Part shown: positions 1-7,163 of the stretch, one piece after another
Layout: each line of letters opens with the position of its first letter
How positions within the stretch are numbered: position 1 is the first letter of the stretch
Source of the DNA: SAR202 cluster bacterium
Lineage (GTDB): Bacteria; Chloroflexota; Dehalococcoidia; Lucifugimonadales; UBA1123
DNA length: 7,168 nt
Assembly (NCBI GenBank): GCA_030743915.1
Contig: JASLRP010000314.1
Span: forward strand, 1 to 7,168
Direction: 5' to 3'
Program-made: the position numbers and the translations under genes
The notes under the pieces: model-generated
Seen by the model: the letters and a program-made list of their open reading frames with translations, nothing else
Databases searched by the model: none
Told to the model about the DNA's origin: nothing

Positions 1-3
1 ATG

Positions 4-8
4 AAAGG
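4..8 (+). promoter_or_regulatory. Ribosome binding site of the CoA-transferase beta subunit
   Basis: AAAGG lies six bases before the ATG at 15, a normal Shine-Dalgarno distance, and supports that start. A TGA at 2-4 sits just ahead of it and could be the stop of an upstream alpha-subunit gene, but the window begins too late to confirm this. Confidence 0.55.
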
Positions 9-14
9 CAATTC

Positions 15-680
15 ATGGACAAGCCCCGATTGAATAGAGAGATCATCGCCATGCGAGTGGCCCGCGAGCTACAGGATGGTGACATCGTGAACCTGGGAAT
101 CGGGATACCAACCCTTTGCTCTCAGTTCGTCCCTGAAGGCCGAGAGGTCATCTACCACAGCGAGTCCGGCGTTTTGGGGTACGGCCCGATGGCTGAACCG
201 GGGGAAGAGGACATCGACCTCATCAACGCCGGAGGGCAGTTTCTGGCGCCGAATCCCGGTATGTCTTTCTTCAACTCCGCGGATGCTTTCGCGATGATAC
301 GCGGAGGCCATATAGACGTCGCGGTCCTAGGAGCCTTTCAGGTCGCCGAGAATGGAGACCTGGCAAACTGGATGCTTCCCCAACGAGGCGTCGGCAATGT
401 CGGCGGCGCAATGGACCTGGCGGCTGGAGCAAAGCGAACCATTGTGGCAATGGAGCATACTGACCGAAACGACAATCCCAAGATCGTAATGGAGTGTTCG
501 TTCCCTTTGACAGGCGCGAGATGCGTCAGCTTGATCGTGACTGACATCGCTGTCATCGCTGTATCGGATGATGGCCTCACGCTCTTGGAGGTTGCTCCCG
601 AGTGGGACGCGAAAGACGTACAAGAACTCACTGAGCCCCGACTGAAAATCTCGACGGATCTGGCGGAGATAGGCCTCTGA
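15..680 (+). CDS. 3-oxoacid CoA-transferase, subunit B (beta)
   Basis: Beta subunit of a family I CoA-transferase (AtoA/ScoB/PcaJ group). These enzymes move CoA between an acyl-CoA such as succinyl-CoA or acetyl-CoA and a 3-oxoacid such as acetoacetate, and act in the cytoplasm as alpha/beta complexes. At 221 residues it has the normal length for a separate beta subunit. Visible landmarks are NLGIGIPTL at residues 26-34, the catalytic-glutamate segment HSESGVLG at 48-55 with Glu50 as the expected nucleophile, INAGGQF near 71-77, and later GGAMDL, AMEHT and LIVTDIAV, all typical of the family. The usual motif is S-E-N-G; here Asn is replaced by Ser. The start at 15 has a good ribosome binding site and matches the family N-terminus. 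The alpha subunit is expected immediately to the left, outside the window. The exact substrate (acetoacetate, 3-oxoadipate or another) cannot be read from this subunit alone, so I give no gene symbol. Confidence 0.93.
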   Translation: MDKPRLNREIIAMRVARELQDGDIVNLGIGIPTLCSQFVPEGREVIYHSESGVLGYGPMAEPGEEDIDLINAGGQFLAPNPGMSFFNSADAFAMIRGGHIDVAVLGAFQVAENGDLANWMLPQRGVGNVGGAMDLAAGAKRTIVAMEHTDRNDNPKIVMECSFPLTGARCVSLIVTDIAVIAVSDDGLTLLEVAPEWDAKDVQELTEPRLKISTDLAEIGL

Positions 681-759
681 TCGTTTTACAAATGATGCCG
701 CATAGAGCTTAACGAGGCAATGTGGGAACCGGTCATCTAACTGACGGCTGGCCAAAACG
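681..759. other. Convergent intergenic gap, no clear terminator
   Basis: This 79-base gap separates the stops of two converging genes, where a bidirectional terminator might be expected. The best inverted repeat I see is GTCA (732-735) with TGAC (742-745) around a six-base loop. Its stem has only four pairs and no T-run follows on either strand, so I do not call a rho-independent terminator. Confidence 0.5.
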
Positions 760-1677
760 CTATCGATAGTGGCGGTTTAACTCCGAGGTGTACTTGCTCC
801 CTAGCATGTGAACGTTCTCGTCCAGCCACTGGCTGAACAGCGTAGAGCCTGGCGGGGGCTCGCCTGATTTAGATACCAGCAAGTCAGACGTCAAACCGTC
901 AATCTCATCACGTGTAAGCACTACATCCCGGAGAAACAGCCCCATGACTCGTGATGCAACCATCGCCAATCCTGGATTTATGCGTATCAGCCTTGAGCGG
1001 ACGCCGATTGTCGTTGCGATGAGGTTGACCATTTCGCGATAGGTGTAAACCTCCGGGCCAACGGCGTCGAGCGCGATGTCATTACGACTTTCGCCTAACT
1101 CGACCGCGAGACGAGCCAGATCGCCGACGAAAATCGGTTGGACTCGGTAGCGGCCATCGCCGAATATGGGATGGAAGGGGAACTTTCTCAACATCCAGGC
1201 GATGTTATTGAGCAGAATATCCTCTCGACCGAAAATGACTGTGGGTCTCAATATCGCATGAGAAAGCGAAGACTTTCGGACCGCGTCTTCCACTTGCGCT
1301 TTTCCTCGGAAGTAAGGCAGGTTAGAATCGACGCTGGCGTTGGTGATGCTCACGTGAACGATACGCCGGACGCCGGCAGTTTCAGCCGCTGAGATCAGCG
1401 TTTTGAGGTTCGCGACGGCGGTGTCATGCGTCACGCCTCGATGAGCGAATCGTATCCAATAGGTGTTGAAAAGCGTGTCCGCGCCCTCCAGAGAGCGGGT
1501 CAGCGCAGCGGGATTATCGAAGTTGAACGGAGCAACGGCAATCCGATCTCCGCGTTGATCGCGTTGGTCAGGATGCCCGGTCAAAGTAGTGATGGAAGCG
1601 CCAGACTCCAGCAGTCTCTCCGCGATATACTTTCCTGTGTACCCGAATGCGCCGGTAACGACGTGTTTGTTGGTCAT
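760..1677 (-). CDS. NAD(P)-binding SDR-family protein, NDUFA9/NmrA-like
   Basis: Atypical short-chain dehydrogenase/reductase-type protein with an N-terminal Rossmann fold. From the ATG at 1677 it has 305 residues. The dinucleotide-binding loop TGAFGYTG is at residues 8-15, right after the first beta strand, as in this family. Ser110 in HVSITNAS and Y122-x3-K126 (YFRGK) sit where the SDR catalytic Ser, Tyr and Lys are found. The segments LSHAILRPTVIFG and VQPIFVGDLARLAV resemble the NDUFA9-like and NmrA-like groups, whose members include complex I-associated subunits, sugar epimerase relatives and redox sensors. The reading frame extends 15 codons further, to an ATG at 1722. I prefer 1677 because the Rossmann strand then begins within a few residues, CAGAG lies five bases upstream, and no Shine-Dalgarno sequence precedes 1722. 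It is transcribed divergently from the Nudix gene and converges on the CoA-transferase gene. The substrate is unknown. Confidence 0.88.
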   Translation of the reverse strand: MTNKHVVTGAFGYTGKYIAERLLESGASITTLTGHPDQRDQRGDRIAVAPFNFDNPAALTRSLEGADTLFNTYWIRFAHRGVTHDTAVANLKTLISAAETAGVRRIVHVSITNASVDSNLPYFRGKAQVEDAVRKSSLSHAILRPTVIFGREDILLNNIAWMLRKFPFHPIFGDGRYRVQPIFVGDLARLAVELGESRNDIALDAVGPEVYTYREMVNLIATTIGVRSRLIRINPGLAMVASRVMGLFLRDVVLTRDEIDGLTSDLLVSKSGEPPPGSTLFSQWLDENVHMLGSKYTSELNRHYR

Positions 1678-1745
1678 GTACACTCTGTTTCGAATGGCAA
1701 TTCCAATGGCGCTGCTGGACATTTTAACTCGGAAAGAGATGTGAC
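1678..1745. promoter_or_regulatory. Divergent intergenic region between SDR and Nudix genes
   Basis: These 68 bases separate two divergent starts, so promoters for both genes are expected here or overlapping their 5' ends. I could not find a convincing -10/-35 pair on either strand. The call rests on gene arrangement alone. Confidence 0.35.
1731..1738 (+). promoter_or_regulatory. Ribosome binding site of the Nudix hydrolase
   Basis: The purine-rich stretch GGAAAGAG ends seven bases before the ATG at 1746 and supports that start. Confidence 0.55.
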
Positions 1746-2210
1746 ATGAATCATCGGATCAGGGCGGCGGCCATCGTGGTTGACGATGGCAGATTGCTGA
1801 TGGTCAGGCACGAAATCCCGGAGCAAGGGAGAACATTCTGGATTCCTCCAGGCGGCGGTGTTGAGGGCGAAGAATCGATTTTCGATTGCGCCAAACGAGA
1901 GGTGTTGGAAGAAACAGGCGTGGAGGTTGATCTGGATCGCGTGATCTACGTGCGGCAATGGGTGGACACCGAACTCGACTATCATCACGTTGAGTTTTTC
2001 ATTCTGGCGAGCAGTTTTCGTGGAAACCCGGCCCCAGGAGGCGACCCCGAGATTTCCCAGTTCACCCTGATGATTACCGACGCGAGATTCGTCGCCAGGG
2101 AGGAGATGCAGAACTTGACCGTGTATCCAGACATGCTCAATGGCCAATTCTGGGGTCATCTCGATCTGGGGTTTCCTGACATGACGTATCTGGGTGTGGA
2201 CAAAGACTGA
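1746..2210 (+). CDS. Nudix hydrolase
   Basis: Small hydrolase of the Nudix superfamily, which cleaves nucleoside diphosphates linked to another group (for example ADP-ribose, damaged nucleotides or dinucleoside polyphosphates) using divalent metal. The 154 residues form a single-domain enzyme. The Nudix box G-x5-E-x7-R-E-x2-E-E-x-G-V is complete at residues 37-59: Gly37, Glu43, Arg51, Glu52, Glu55, Glu56 and Gly58 are all present, so the metal-binding helix looks intact. The N-terminal strand RAAAIVVDDGRLLMVRHE and the WIPPGGGVE lead-in are typical. The C-terminal part, with ARFVAREEMQNLTVYPDML, follows the usual pattern of an acidic helix and a Pro. Nothing in the sequence fixes the substrate. 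Its stop lies three bases from the stop of the convergent SbcC gene, and its start faces the SDR gene. Confidence 0.94.
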   Translation: MNHRIRAAAIVVDDGRLLMVRHEIPEQGRTFWIPPGGGVEGEESIFDCAKREVLEETGVEVDLDRVIYVRQWVDTELDYHHVEFFILASSFRGNPAPGGDPEISQFTLMITDARFVAREEMQNLTVYPDMLNGQFWGHLDLGFPDMTYLGVDKD

Positions 2211-2213
2211 CCG

Positions 2214-5200
2214 CTAGACGATCTGGAACGTGGAGCCAAGCTCGGTTTTGGTGACCTCGATGCGCACGGGGAACGCTTCTTTGATGTGGTCGATGTGAGT
2301 TATCACGATGATCTTCTCGAAATCGTCTTGAATAGATTGGATGGCCTCTGTGAGCCTTTCCTGTCCGGTGGCGTCCTGCGAACCGAAACCCTCGTCAATG
2401 AATAATATTCGCAATGGCGCGCCAGATCGTCGGGCCAGCAGGCGGGACAGGGCGATGCGCAACGCGAAATTTATCCTGAACGTTTCGCCGCCGCTGAACG
2501 TCTCATAGCCTCGGGTGCCGAGCTCGTCGCTGATGCTGAGGTCCAACTCTTCGGAGAGCGCGTCCGTGCCTCTGACCCTGCGGCCTTCCTTGAGTTCAAG
2601 CCTGAGGGTCATCCGATTGTCGGTGAGCCGGGCCAGAAGTTCATTGGCATCGGCTTCCAACTGAGGGATTGCGTCTTCGATTATCAGGGCTTGAATTCCG
2701 TTTTTGCCGAAGGCCAAAGTGAGTTCACTGTAAAGCCCATGTTCTTGGACGAGCGTCGTTCGTTGCTTCTCAAGACCTTCAACGATTGCCGCCTTATTTA
2801 CACACTCCTGAATCCGGTTCTCCAGAACTCCGATCTGCACCCTTTGTGCGTCCAGATTCGACTCCAATCTTGTCATAGATGATTGCGCGGCTTTCAAAGC
2901 CGTTTCTGAGGAGGGAAGGGCGACCAGGGCTTGCTGGATTTCCGTCCTCTGGTTCTGAGCATTGGTTAGCTCTTCAGTGATCCGAGATAATTCGACGGTG
3001 GCGCCTGACAACAACTCCTGTTCCGAAGGCAGGCGTTCATTGGCGTCCAGCAAAAACCGGCGCAGTTCGGCATACTCACTGAGTTGAGTCGCCAGCGCAT
3101 CGACTGAGGCGTGCTCGTCAGCATCGTACCCAAGCTCCGCGATGACGGCTTCTAGCTCCGATGCCTTGACTCTGGATTCCTGGGCGTAATCTTCAGATTC
3201 CAACCGGTTCTGAAACGCATTCAGTTCCGCCCGGGCCGGTCCTAGCTGGAATTGTGCTTCGTGTGCTTCATTCAAATCGCGTTCCAGACTGTCAGATTCG
3301 CGCTGCAACTCCAGCGTTCCCTGATTGAGCCGAGATTCCATAGTCGAGATGTATTGGCTCTTCTCGCGATGCTCGGCCTGGACCTCCAGCCTGCGTTTTG
3401 GGTCGAAAGCAAGCGATTCAATTTCTGAATTCAGAGCCTCCAGTTGTTGGCGGTCTTGGTGGGAGAAGTCCCCTGATGACAGCCTGAATTCCAATTCGTT
3501 GAGTTGGGGCAATTTATCAGCTAATGCAGTGGCGGCTTTCATGGCGGTTTCAATCTCCGCTTTGAGTCTGCCGCCGGCTGATTCCAGGGCGCGCGATCGG
3601 GTGTCGAATTCTGACTCCATTTTCTGGAGGGAATCGGCCAGTCGTTGGCGTTCTGACCTGCTTGTTTCCTGTTCGGCCTTGTTGGCGTCGTGCCTCTGAC
3701 GGCTTTCACGGCCCTCTTTTTCGTACTCTGCGCGCAGATGCTCCTGTCCTTCATCGCCCAGTGGTTGCCTGCAAACCGGGCAGGTGGCTTCGCCTTGCTC
3801 CAGAATGTCGAATTTCTGTCGGGTTTCATTCATGATTTGGAGCAGAGATTCGCTCTCTTTCTCCAGCACGACGATGTTCGTATCGACGTTCTCAAGCCCG
3901 GACCTCGCCACAACTATCTCATCGGAAACCGACCGAAGATTTTCACGCTCCTTGCTCGTCTGTTCGCGTTCAGATTCCAAAGATGCCAGACGACCGGCGC
4001 TGGGCCTCAGATCGCGTTCTATCGACTGCTTGATGTTGTCAGCGGTGTTCTTGAGATTGGCCCGCTCCAGGTCAATCGCCTGCTGAAGGTTCGCTCTTTG
4101 ACGTTCCAGCGAATTCATTGTTTCTGACGCTGTGTTCAGGCTGTCCAATTCCTGAGAGAGGTTATCCAGATCTGTGCGGCCCTGTTCGATTTGGGCTGCG
4201 GCCAGGTCTAGGTCGTGACGTCGAGGGCCCAGCCCGTCGATGGCTCGTTCAATTTCCTGAACTCGTGAGGCTTTGGGTTCAAGCTCGCTGTCGATCCGAT
4301 TCTGAGTTTGGCGGGCCTGACCAGCGATTCGTTCGCGCTCAACTGAGATGGCCCGCCTTGACTCGGCCAGTTGCTGGTCGAGGGGGTTTTTCTCTGACAG
4401 CGCGCGGGCGAATCGGTCTCGTTGGGCCTCGGCCTGTGCCAAACGTTCGTAGGCTTGTTCTATTTCGTCTTTTCGACTCAAGAAGCCTTGATATCGGGTG
4501 ACTATCAGTTCATGGTTCTTGACGCGGAGTTCGACATCCCGAATTCGACCGCCGAGCATTTCCAACTGGGGGGTCAACCACTCAAGGTCGGCTTTTTGAG
4601 TGTTGAGAGCGTTAACGCGCTGAGATGCACTCTCAAGTTCAGCGCTAGCAGCTTCCTTCTGATGTTCTAACGCTTCGACTGATTGTTGCGCTTGCAAGAG
4701 ATGCTCTTCGTGCTCGGGTTTCTTGTCCAACTCTTGCTGATGGATCGAGATGCTGACTTCAGATTCCCGCACCCTCGTCGAGATGTCTGCGACTCGCTCT
4801 TTGGCTTTCGTCTCCAAACCCTCGTAGTAGGAAAGGTCCAACACCTCGGTCAGAATCGCCTTGCGCTCGGTAGGGCGGGCGTTGGTAAACTTGTCGGCGT
4901 CGCCCTGTCGCAGGAACGCTGTGTTGATGAACGTGTCGTAGTCCATGTGCAGAATGTCGATGATTCGGGCCTGAGTGTCGCTCATTGTATTGCCGGTGAT
5001 GGGGCGGAAGGTTGAATCACCGTCGGTGGCGATTTGAAGCTCAAGAACGGGATGTCCCGCCCGGCTTCTGGCCGACATTGAGTATCTTCTGCTTACCCTG
5101 TAGAGGTCATCGCGGGCGAGAAAATCTAACTCCACTGCCATGTCGGTCTGGCCCTTGTGGATCAGGTCTTCCTGTCGGCGGGCGCGGGCCTGGCCCCAAA

Positions 5201-5348
5201 GTGCCCAGGTTATCGCATCCAACAATGCTGACTTGCCGTGGCCGTTTTCCCCGCAAAGGCAAGCGATGTGGATGCTTTCCAGGTTGAGGACGGGCGTGTT
5301 GTCCCGATAACTGAGGAAGTTCTTGAGACTGAGCCTAACAGGAATCAT
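2214..5348 (-). CDS. sbcC: SbcC/Rad50-type DNA repair exonuclease ATPase subunit
   Basis: ABC-type ATPase of the SMC/Rad50/SbcC group. With the SbcD/Mre11 nuclease, such proteins form a complex that processes double-strand ends and cleaves hairpins and protein-blocked DNA. The 1044-residue length is usual for SbcC. The N-terminal lobe has KNFLSYRD at residues 9-16, Walker A GENGHGKS at 33-40 and a Q-loop FLRQGD with Gln148. Two long, Glu/Gln/Arg/Leu-rich coiled-coil stretches (about 170-510 and 540-880) flank the zinc hook CPVC at 523-526, the exact middle of the chain, where two molecules join through a metal ion. The C-terminal lobe has signature FSGGE at 951-955, Walker B ILFIDE with Asp985 and Glu986, D-loop GSQD and H-loop His1018 in ITHID. 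All ATPase motifs are intact. The ATG at 5348 has AGAGG five bases upstream. No SbcD gene adjoins it in this window: upstream is a lipoprotein gene and downstream a convergent Nudix gene. Confidence 0.95.
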   Translation of the reverse strand: MIPVRLSLKNFLSYRDNTPVLNLESIHIACLCGENGHGKSALLDAITWALWGQARARRQEDLIHKGQTDMAVELDFLARDDLYRVSRRYSMSARSRAGHPVLELQIATDGDSTFRPITGNTMSDTQARIIDILHMDYDTFINTAFLRQGDADKFTNARPTERKAILTEVLDLSYYEGLETKAKERVADISTRVRESEVSISIHQQELDKKPEHEEHLLQAQQSVEALEHQKEAASAELESASQRVNALNTQKADLEWLTPQLEMLGGRIRDVELRVKNHELIVTRYQGFLSRKDEIEQAYERLAQAEAQRDRFARALSEKNPLDQQLAESRRAISVERERIAGQARQTQNRIDSELEPKASRVQEIERAIDGLGPRRHDLDLAAAQIEQGRTDLDNLSQELDSLNTASETMNSLERQRANLQQAIDLERANLKNTADNIKQSIERDLRPSAGRLASLESEREQTSKERENLRSVSDEIVVARSGLENVDTNIVVLEKESESLLQIMNETRQKFDILEQGEATCPVCRQPLGDEGQEHLRAEYEKEGRESRQRHDANKAEQETSRSERQRLADSLQKMESEFDTRSRALESAGGRLKAEIETAMKAATALADKLPQLNELEFRLSSGDFSHQDRQQLEALNSEIESLAFDPKRRLEVQAEHREKSQYISTMESRLNQGTLELQRESDSLERDLNEAHEAQFQLGPARAELNAFQNRLESEDYAQESRVKASELEAVIAELGYDADEHASVDALATQLSEYAELRRFLLDANERLPSEQELLSGATVELSRITEELTNAQNQRTEIQQALVALPSSETALKAAQSSMTRLESNLDAQRVQIGVLENRIQECVNKAAIVEGLEKQRTTLVQEHGLYSELTLAFGKNGIQALIIEDAIPQLEADANELLARLTDNRMTLRLELKEGRRVRGTDALSEELDLSISDELGTRGYETFSGGETFRINFALRIALSRLLARRSGAPLRILFIDEGFGSQDATGQERLTEAIQSIQDDFEKIIVITHIDHIKEAFPVRIEVTKTELGSTFQIV

Positions 5349-5353
5349 GCAAA

Positions 5354-5358
5354 CCTCT
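5354..5358 (-). promoter_or_regulatory. Ribosome binding site of the SbcC-type gene
   Basis: Read on the minus strand, AGAGG lies five bases before the ATG at 5348. It supports this start, which also places the conserved KNFLSYRD strand close to the N-terminus. Confidence 0.6.
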
Positions 5359-5375
5359 GGGTTGGGACTGACACC

Positions 5376-5381
5376 AGTATA
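5376..5381 (-). promoter_or_regulatory. Possible -10 element ahead of the SbcC-type gene
   Basis: TATACT on the minus strand matches the bacterial -10 consensus at five of six positions. It would place a transcript start about 20 bases before the ATG at 5348. No good -35 hexamer is found 16-18 bases upstream. The gene may instead be read from the lipoprotein gene ahead of it on the same strand, since the gap between them is only 63 bases. Confidence 0.25.
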
Positions 5382-5411
5382 TCGCTATCAGAAGGCCTGA
5401 ACGCCGGCGAA

Positions 5412-7163
5412 CTAAGGCGTGATCAGAATCGTGACCGAGACTTGTGTTGTTCGCGTCGTCCCTTCTTTGGACACCCGAGCCTGAAGGGCGTTGGGGTACT
5501 CGCCCGGAATCTGTCCTGCGGCGAACAGGCCCGATGCGCTGACTTCGCCAGCGGTTTCGTCTCGGATGGACCATATGACGATTGTGTTGTTAATGGCATT
5601 TCCGTGCCGGTCGAAAGCGCGAGGAGGTTCCAATTGCATGACTTCTCCAGGGATAAGCCGGACCAATCCGGGCGTCGCTGCCGCCAATGAGAGAGGACCT
5701 GGAATGACCCGCACGGTGGCCGCGCCCTCGACTGTCACGCCGCCGGACTCTGCCGACGCGATCACTGAATCGGCGTACAGTCCTGCGGGTGAACCGGCGG
5801 TCAGAACGCCAAGAGAATCGATTGTCCCAGCGCTCCCAGACGCCTTCCAGGTTATCTGGACTCCCTCCATCGCGTTACCGAAGGCGTCGGAGGCTCTGGC
5901 TGTGAAACTGATCGTCTCGGTGGCCCTGACCTCTGTGGAGGGTGGCGCGATGAGCACGTGGTCGATGATCCCATGCGTGACTATCACGTCAGATGAGGCG
6001 GTCAGGCGAACGCCACCCGCCGACGTTTCGACGTTGACGGCTTGGCGAAATATCCCAGCCAGACCGGCCGCCACGAAACGGCCTTCAGGGTCAATTCGGC
6101 CGGCGTCCGAAGCCCGGTCGAACGCCACGGTTGCGTTTTCGACTGCGTTGCCCCAACGGTCAAACACTGAAGTGGTGAATCTCACTTCGCCGCCTGCCTG
6201 CACCGTCGAGGTGGCGGGCAGCAACAGGAGTTGCTCCATAGGCCCTGGATCGATTCTCACATGGGCTTGCGCGCTGGCTGTGTTGGCCCCGTCGGTGGCC
6301 TCGACCACCACGGCGCGGACGTATGCCCCGGCCCGGATTCCAGCGGTAAACGAGCCAGAGTTGTCAATCTGGCCTGCCGCAATGTCGGATTTGAATGTTG
6401 TCTCGATGTCTGACAATGGGTTGCCGAAATCGTCAATCGCCAGTGTGCTGAAGGTGAGTTGGCCCGATGGCAAGGTCGAGACGGATTGAGGTTCCAAGAT
6501 TACCTGCGACAAGGGGCCGGGCCGAATGACTATCGTGGCGCTGGTGTCGATGCTGAGGCCATCCGCAGACACTACGACGGTCAGAGAGTCGGGGTATGCG
6601 CCCGCGTTCTGGCTGGCTGTGAAGCGGCCTTGCTGGTCTATTGTTCCGGCACTTTCAGAGACAGCGTAACTGGTCTCTACGTCAGCCAGTTCATTGCCGA
6701 ACTGATCGAAAGCGGAAACTGTGAATATTCCGGTGCCTTCGGGGAGCACGGTCAGCGAATCTGGCGAGAGCGAGATGTGAGCCAGCAACCCCGCCGAAGC
6801 GATAATGGTGACCGATGCCGACTCTCCGGCTTCGCTGCTGCCCCGATTCTGAGCCATCAGCGTAACCGTATGGGTTCCAATTGTTGAGTATGTGTGTCTT
6901 ACCGGGCCGTCTGTGGGAGTTGACGTTAACGTTTCGCCATCACCGAAATCCCAATTCAACTCGTCGAAATCGGTCTCTGACGGCGTGAATGTAACCGTAA
7001 AAGGAATCTGACCCTGAGAATCGCCGACGGTCAACTCCAGATGCGGAGACTCAGAGCAAGCTATCAATCCCAATACGGCGACAAATGCCAGACCCATCGC
7101 GAGGCGATTCCATCTGAACAATATGAGAGTCACCTGCCACCGGCGAAGAGGTGAAGATTGCAA
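5412..7163 (-). CDS. Lipoprotein with PKD domain and five Ig-like repeats
   Basis: Predicted secreted, lipid-anchored surface protein of up to 583 residues. A basic N-terminal stretch and a hydrophobic segment (about 22-35) lead to the lipobox LIAC, with Cys36 as the likely lipidated residue. Next comes one PKD-type domain (about 42-121) with the hallmark WDFGDGE at 71-77 and HTYSTIGTHTVTL at 90-102. Five Ig-like repeats follow at 125-215, 216-306, 307-397, 398-488 and 489-583, each with a D-x-(F/W/H)-G-N turn and an AG-x-I-D-x2-G-x-(F/L) type segment, similar to Big_1/invasin-type or filamin-like modules. No catalytic domain, anchor motif or C-terminal membrane segment is seen. A role in adhesion, cell-surface structure or polymer binding is inference only. 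The start is uncertain: the codon at 7163 is TTG, its upstream region is cut by the window edge, and the frame stays open to the edge. GTG at 7133 would give a more classical 25-residue signal peptide. The gene precedes the SbcC gene by 63 bases on the same strand. Confidence 0.85.
   Translation of the reverse strand: MQSSPLRRWQVTLILFRWNRLAMGLAFVAVLGLIACSESPHLELTVGDSQGQIPFTVTFTPSETDFDELNWDFGDGETLTSTPTDGPVRHTYSTIGTHTVTLMAQNRGSSEAGESASVTIIASAGLLAHISLSPDSLTVLPEGTGIFTVSAFDQFGNELADVETSYAVSESAGTIDQQGRFTASQNAGAYPDSLTVVVSADGLSIDTSATIVIRPGPLSQVILEPQSVSTLPSGQLTFSTLAIDDFGNPLSDIETTFKSDIAAGQIDNSGSFTAGIRAGAYVRAVVVEATDGANTASAQAHVRIDPGPMEQLLLLPATSTVQAGGEVRFTTSVFDRWGNAVENATVAFDRASDAGRIDPEGRFVAAGLAGIFRQAVNVETSAGGVRLTASSDVIVTHGIIDHVLIAPPSTEVRATETISFTARASDAFGNAMEGVQITWKASGSAGTIDSLGVLTAGSPAGLYADSVIASAESGGVTVEGAATVRVIPGPLSLAAATPGLVRLIPGEVMQLEPPRAFDRHGNAINNTIVIWSIRDETAGEVSASGLFAAGQIPGEYPNALQARVSKEGTTRTTQVSVTILITP
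5415..6791 (-). repeat. Five tandem Ig-like coding repeats
   Basis: Aligning the lipoprotein by eye gives five consecutive units at 6519-6791, 6246-6518, 5973-6245, 5700-5972 and 5415-5699. The first four are each exactly 273 bases (91 residues) and the last is 285 bases (95 residues). Shared positions include a G-P or G-x start, an aromatic-G-N turn about a third of the way in, and AG-x-I-D with a following G near the middle. The units differ at most amino-acid positions, so they look like an old amplification and not recent copies. The fifth is the most divergent: it has AGEVSASG in place of the AG-x-I-D-x2-G pattern. Confidence 0.75.

Noticed and set aside
729..748. Possible terminator hairpin between the CoA-transferase and SDR genes
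   Set aside because: Only four contiguous base pairs and no adjacent T-run on either strand.
1678..1722. A longer form of the SDR protein starting at 1722
   Set aside because: The extra 15 residues precede the first Rossmann strand, no Shine-Dalgarno sequence precedes 1722, and CAGAG lies properly spaced before the ATG at 1677.
1674..2159. A 161-codon minus-strand frame across the Nudix gene
   Set aside because: It is antisense to a complete Nudix box, and its product has no recognisable motif.
3325..4501. Several open frames of 100-145 codons on the plus strand across the SbcC gene
   Set aside because: They overlap one another and lie opposite the coiled-coil part of an intact SbcC frame. 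None shows a domain or a good ribosome binding site.
5384..5411. Short palindromes (AGGCCT, GCCGGC) between the lipoprotein and SbcC genes
   Set aside because: Six-base palindromes are expected by chance in GC-rich DNA, and they do not form a stem with a T-run or a paired operator.
5491..6489. A 332-codon open frame on the plus strand opposite the lipoprotein gene
   Set aside because: It is antisense to a gene with a clear lipobox, PKD motif and five repeats. The translated product is low-complexity (Ala, Ser, Pro, Thr rich) and lacks recognisable motifs, as expected of a shadow frame in repeat-coding DNA of this base composition.
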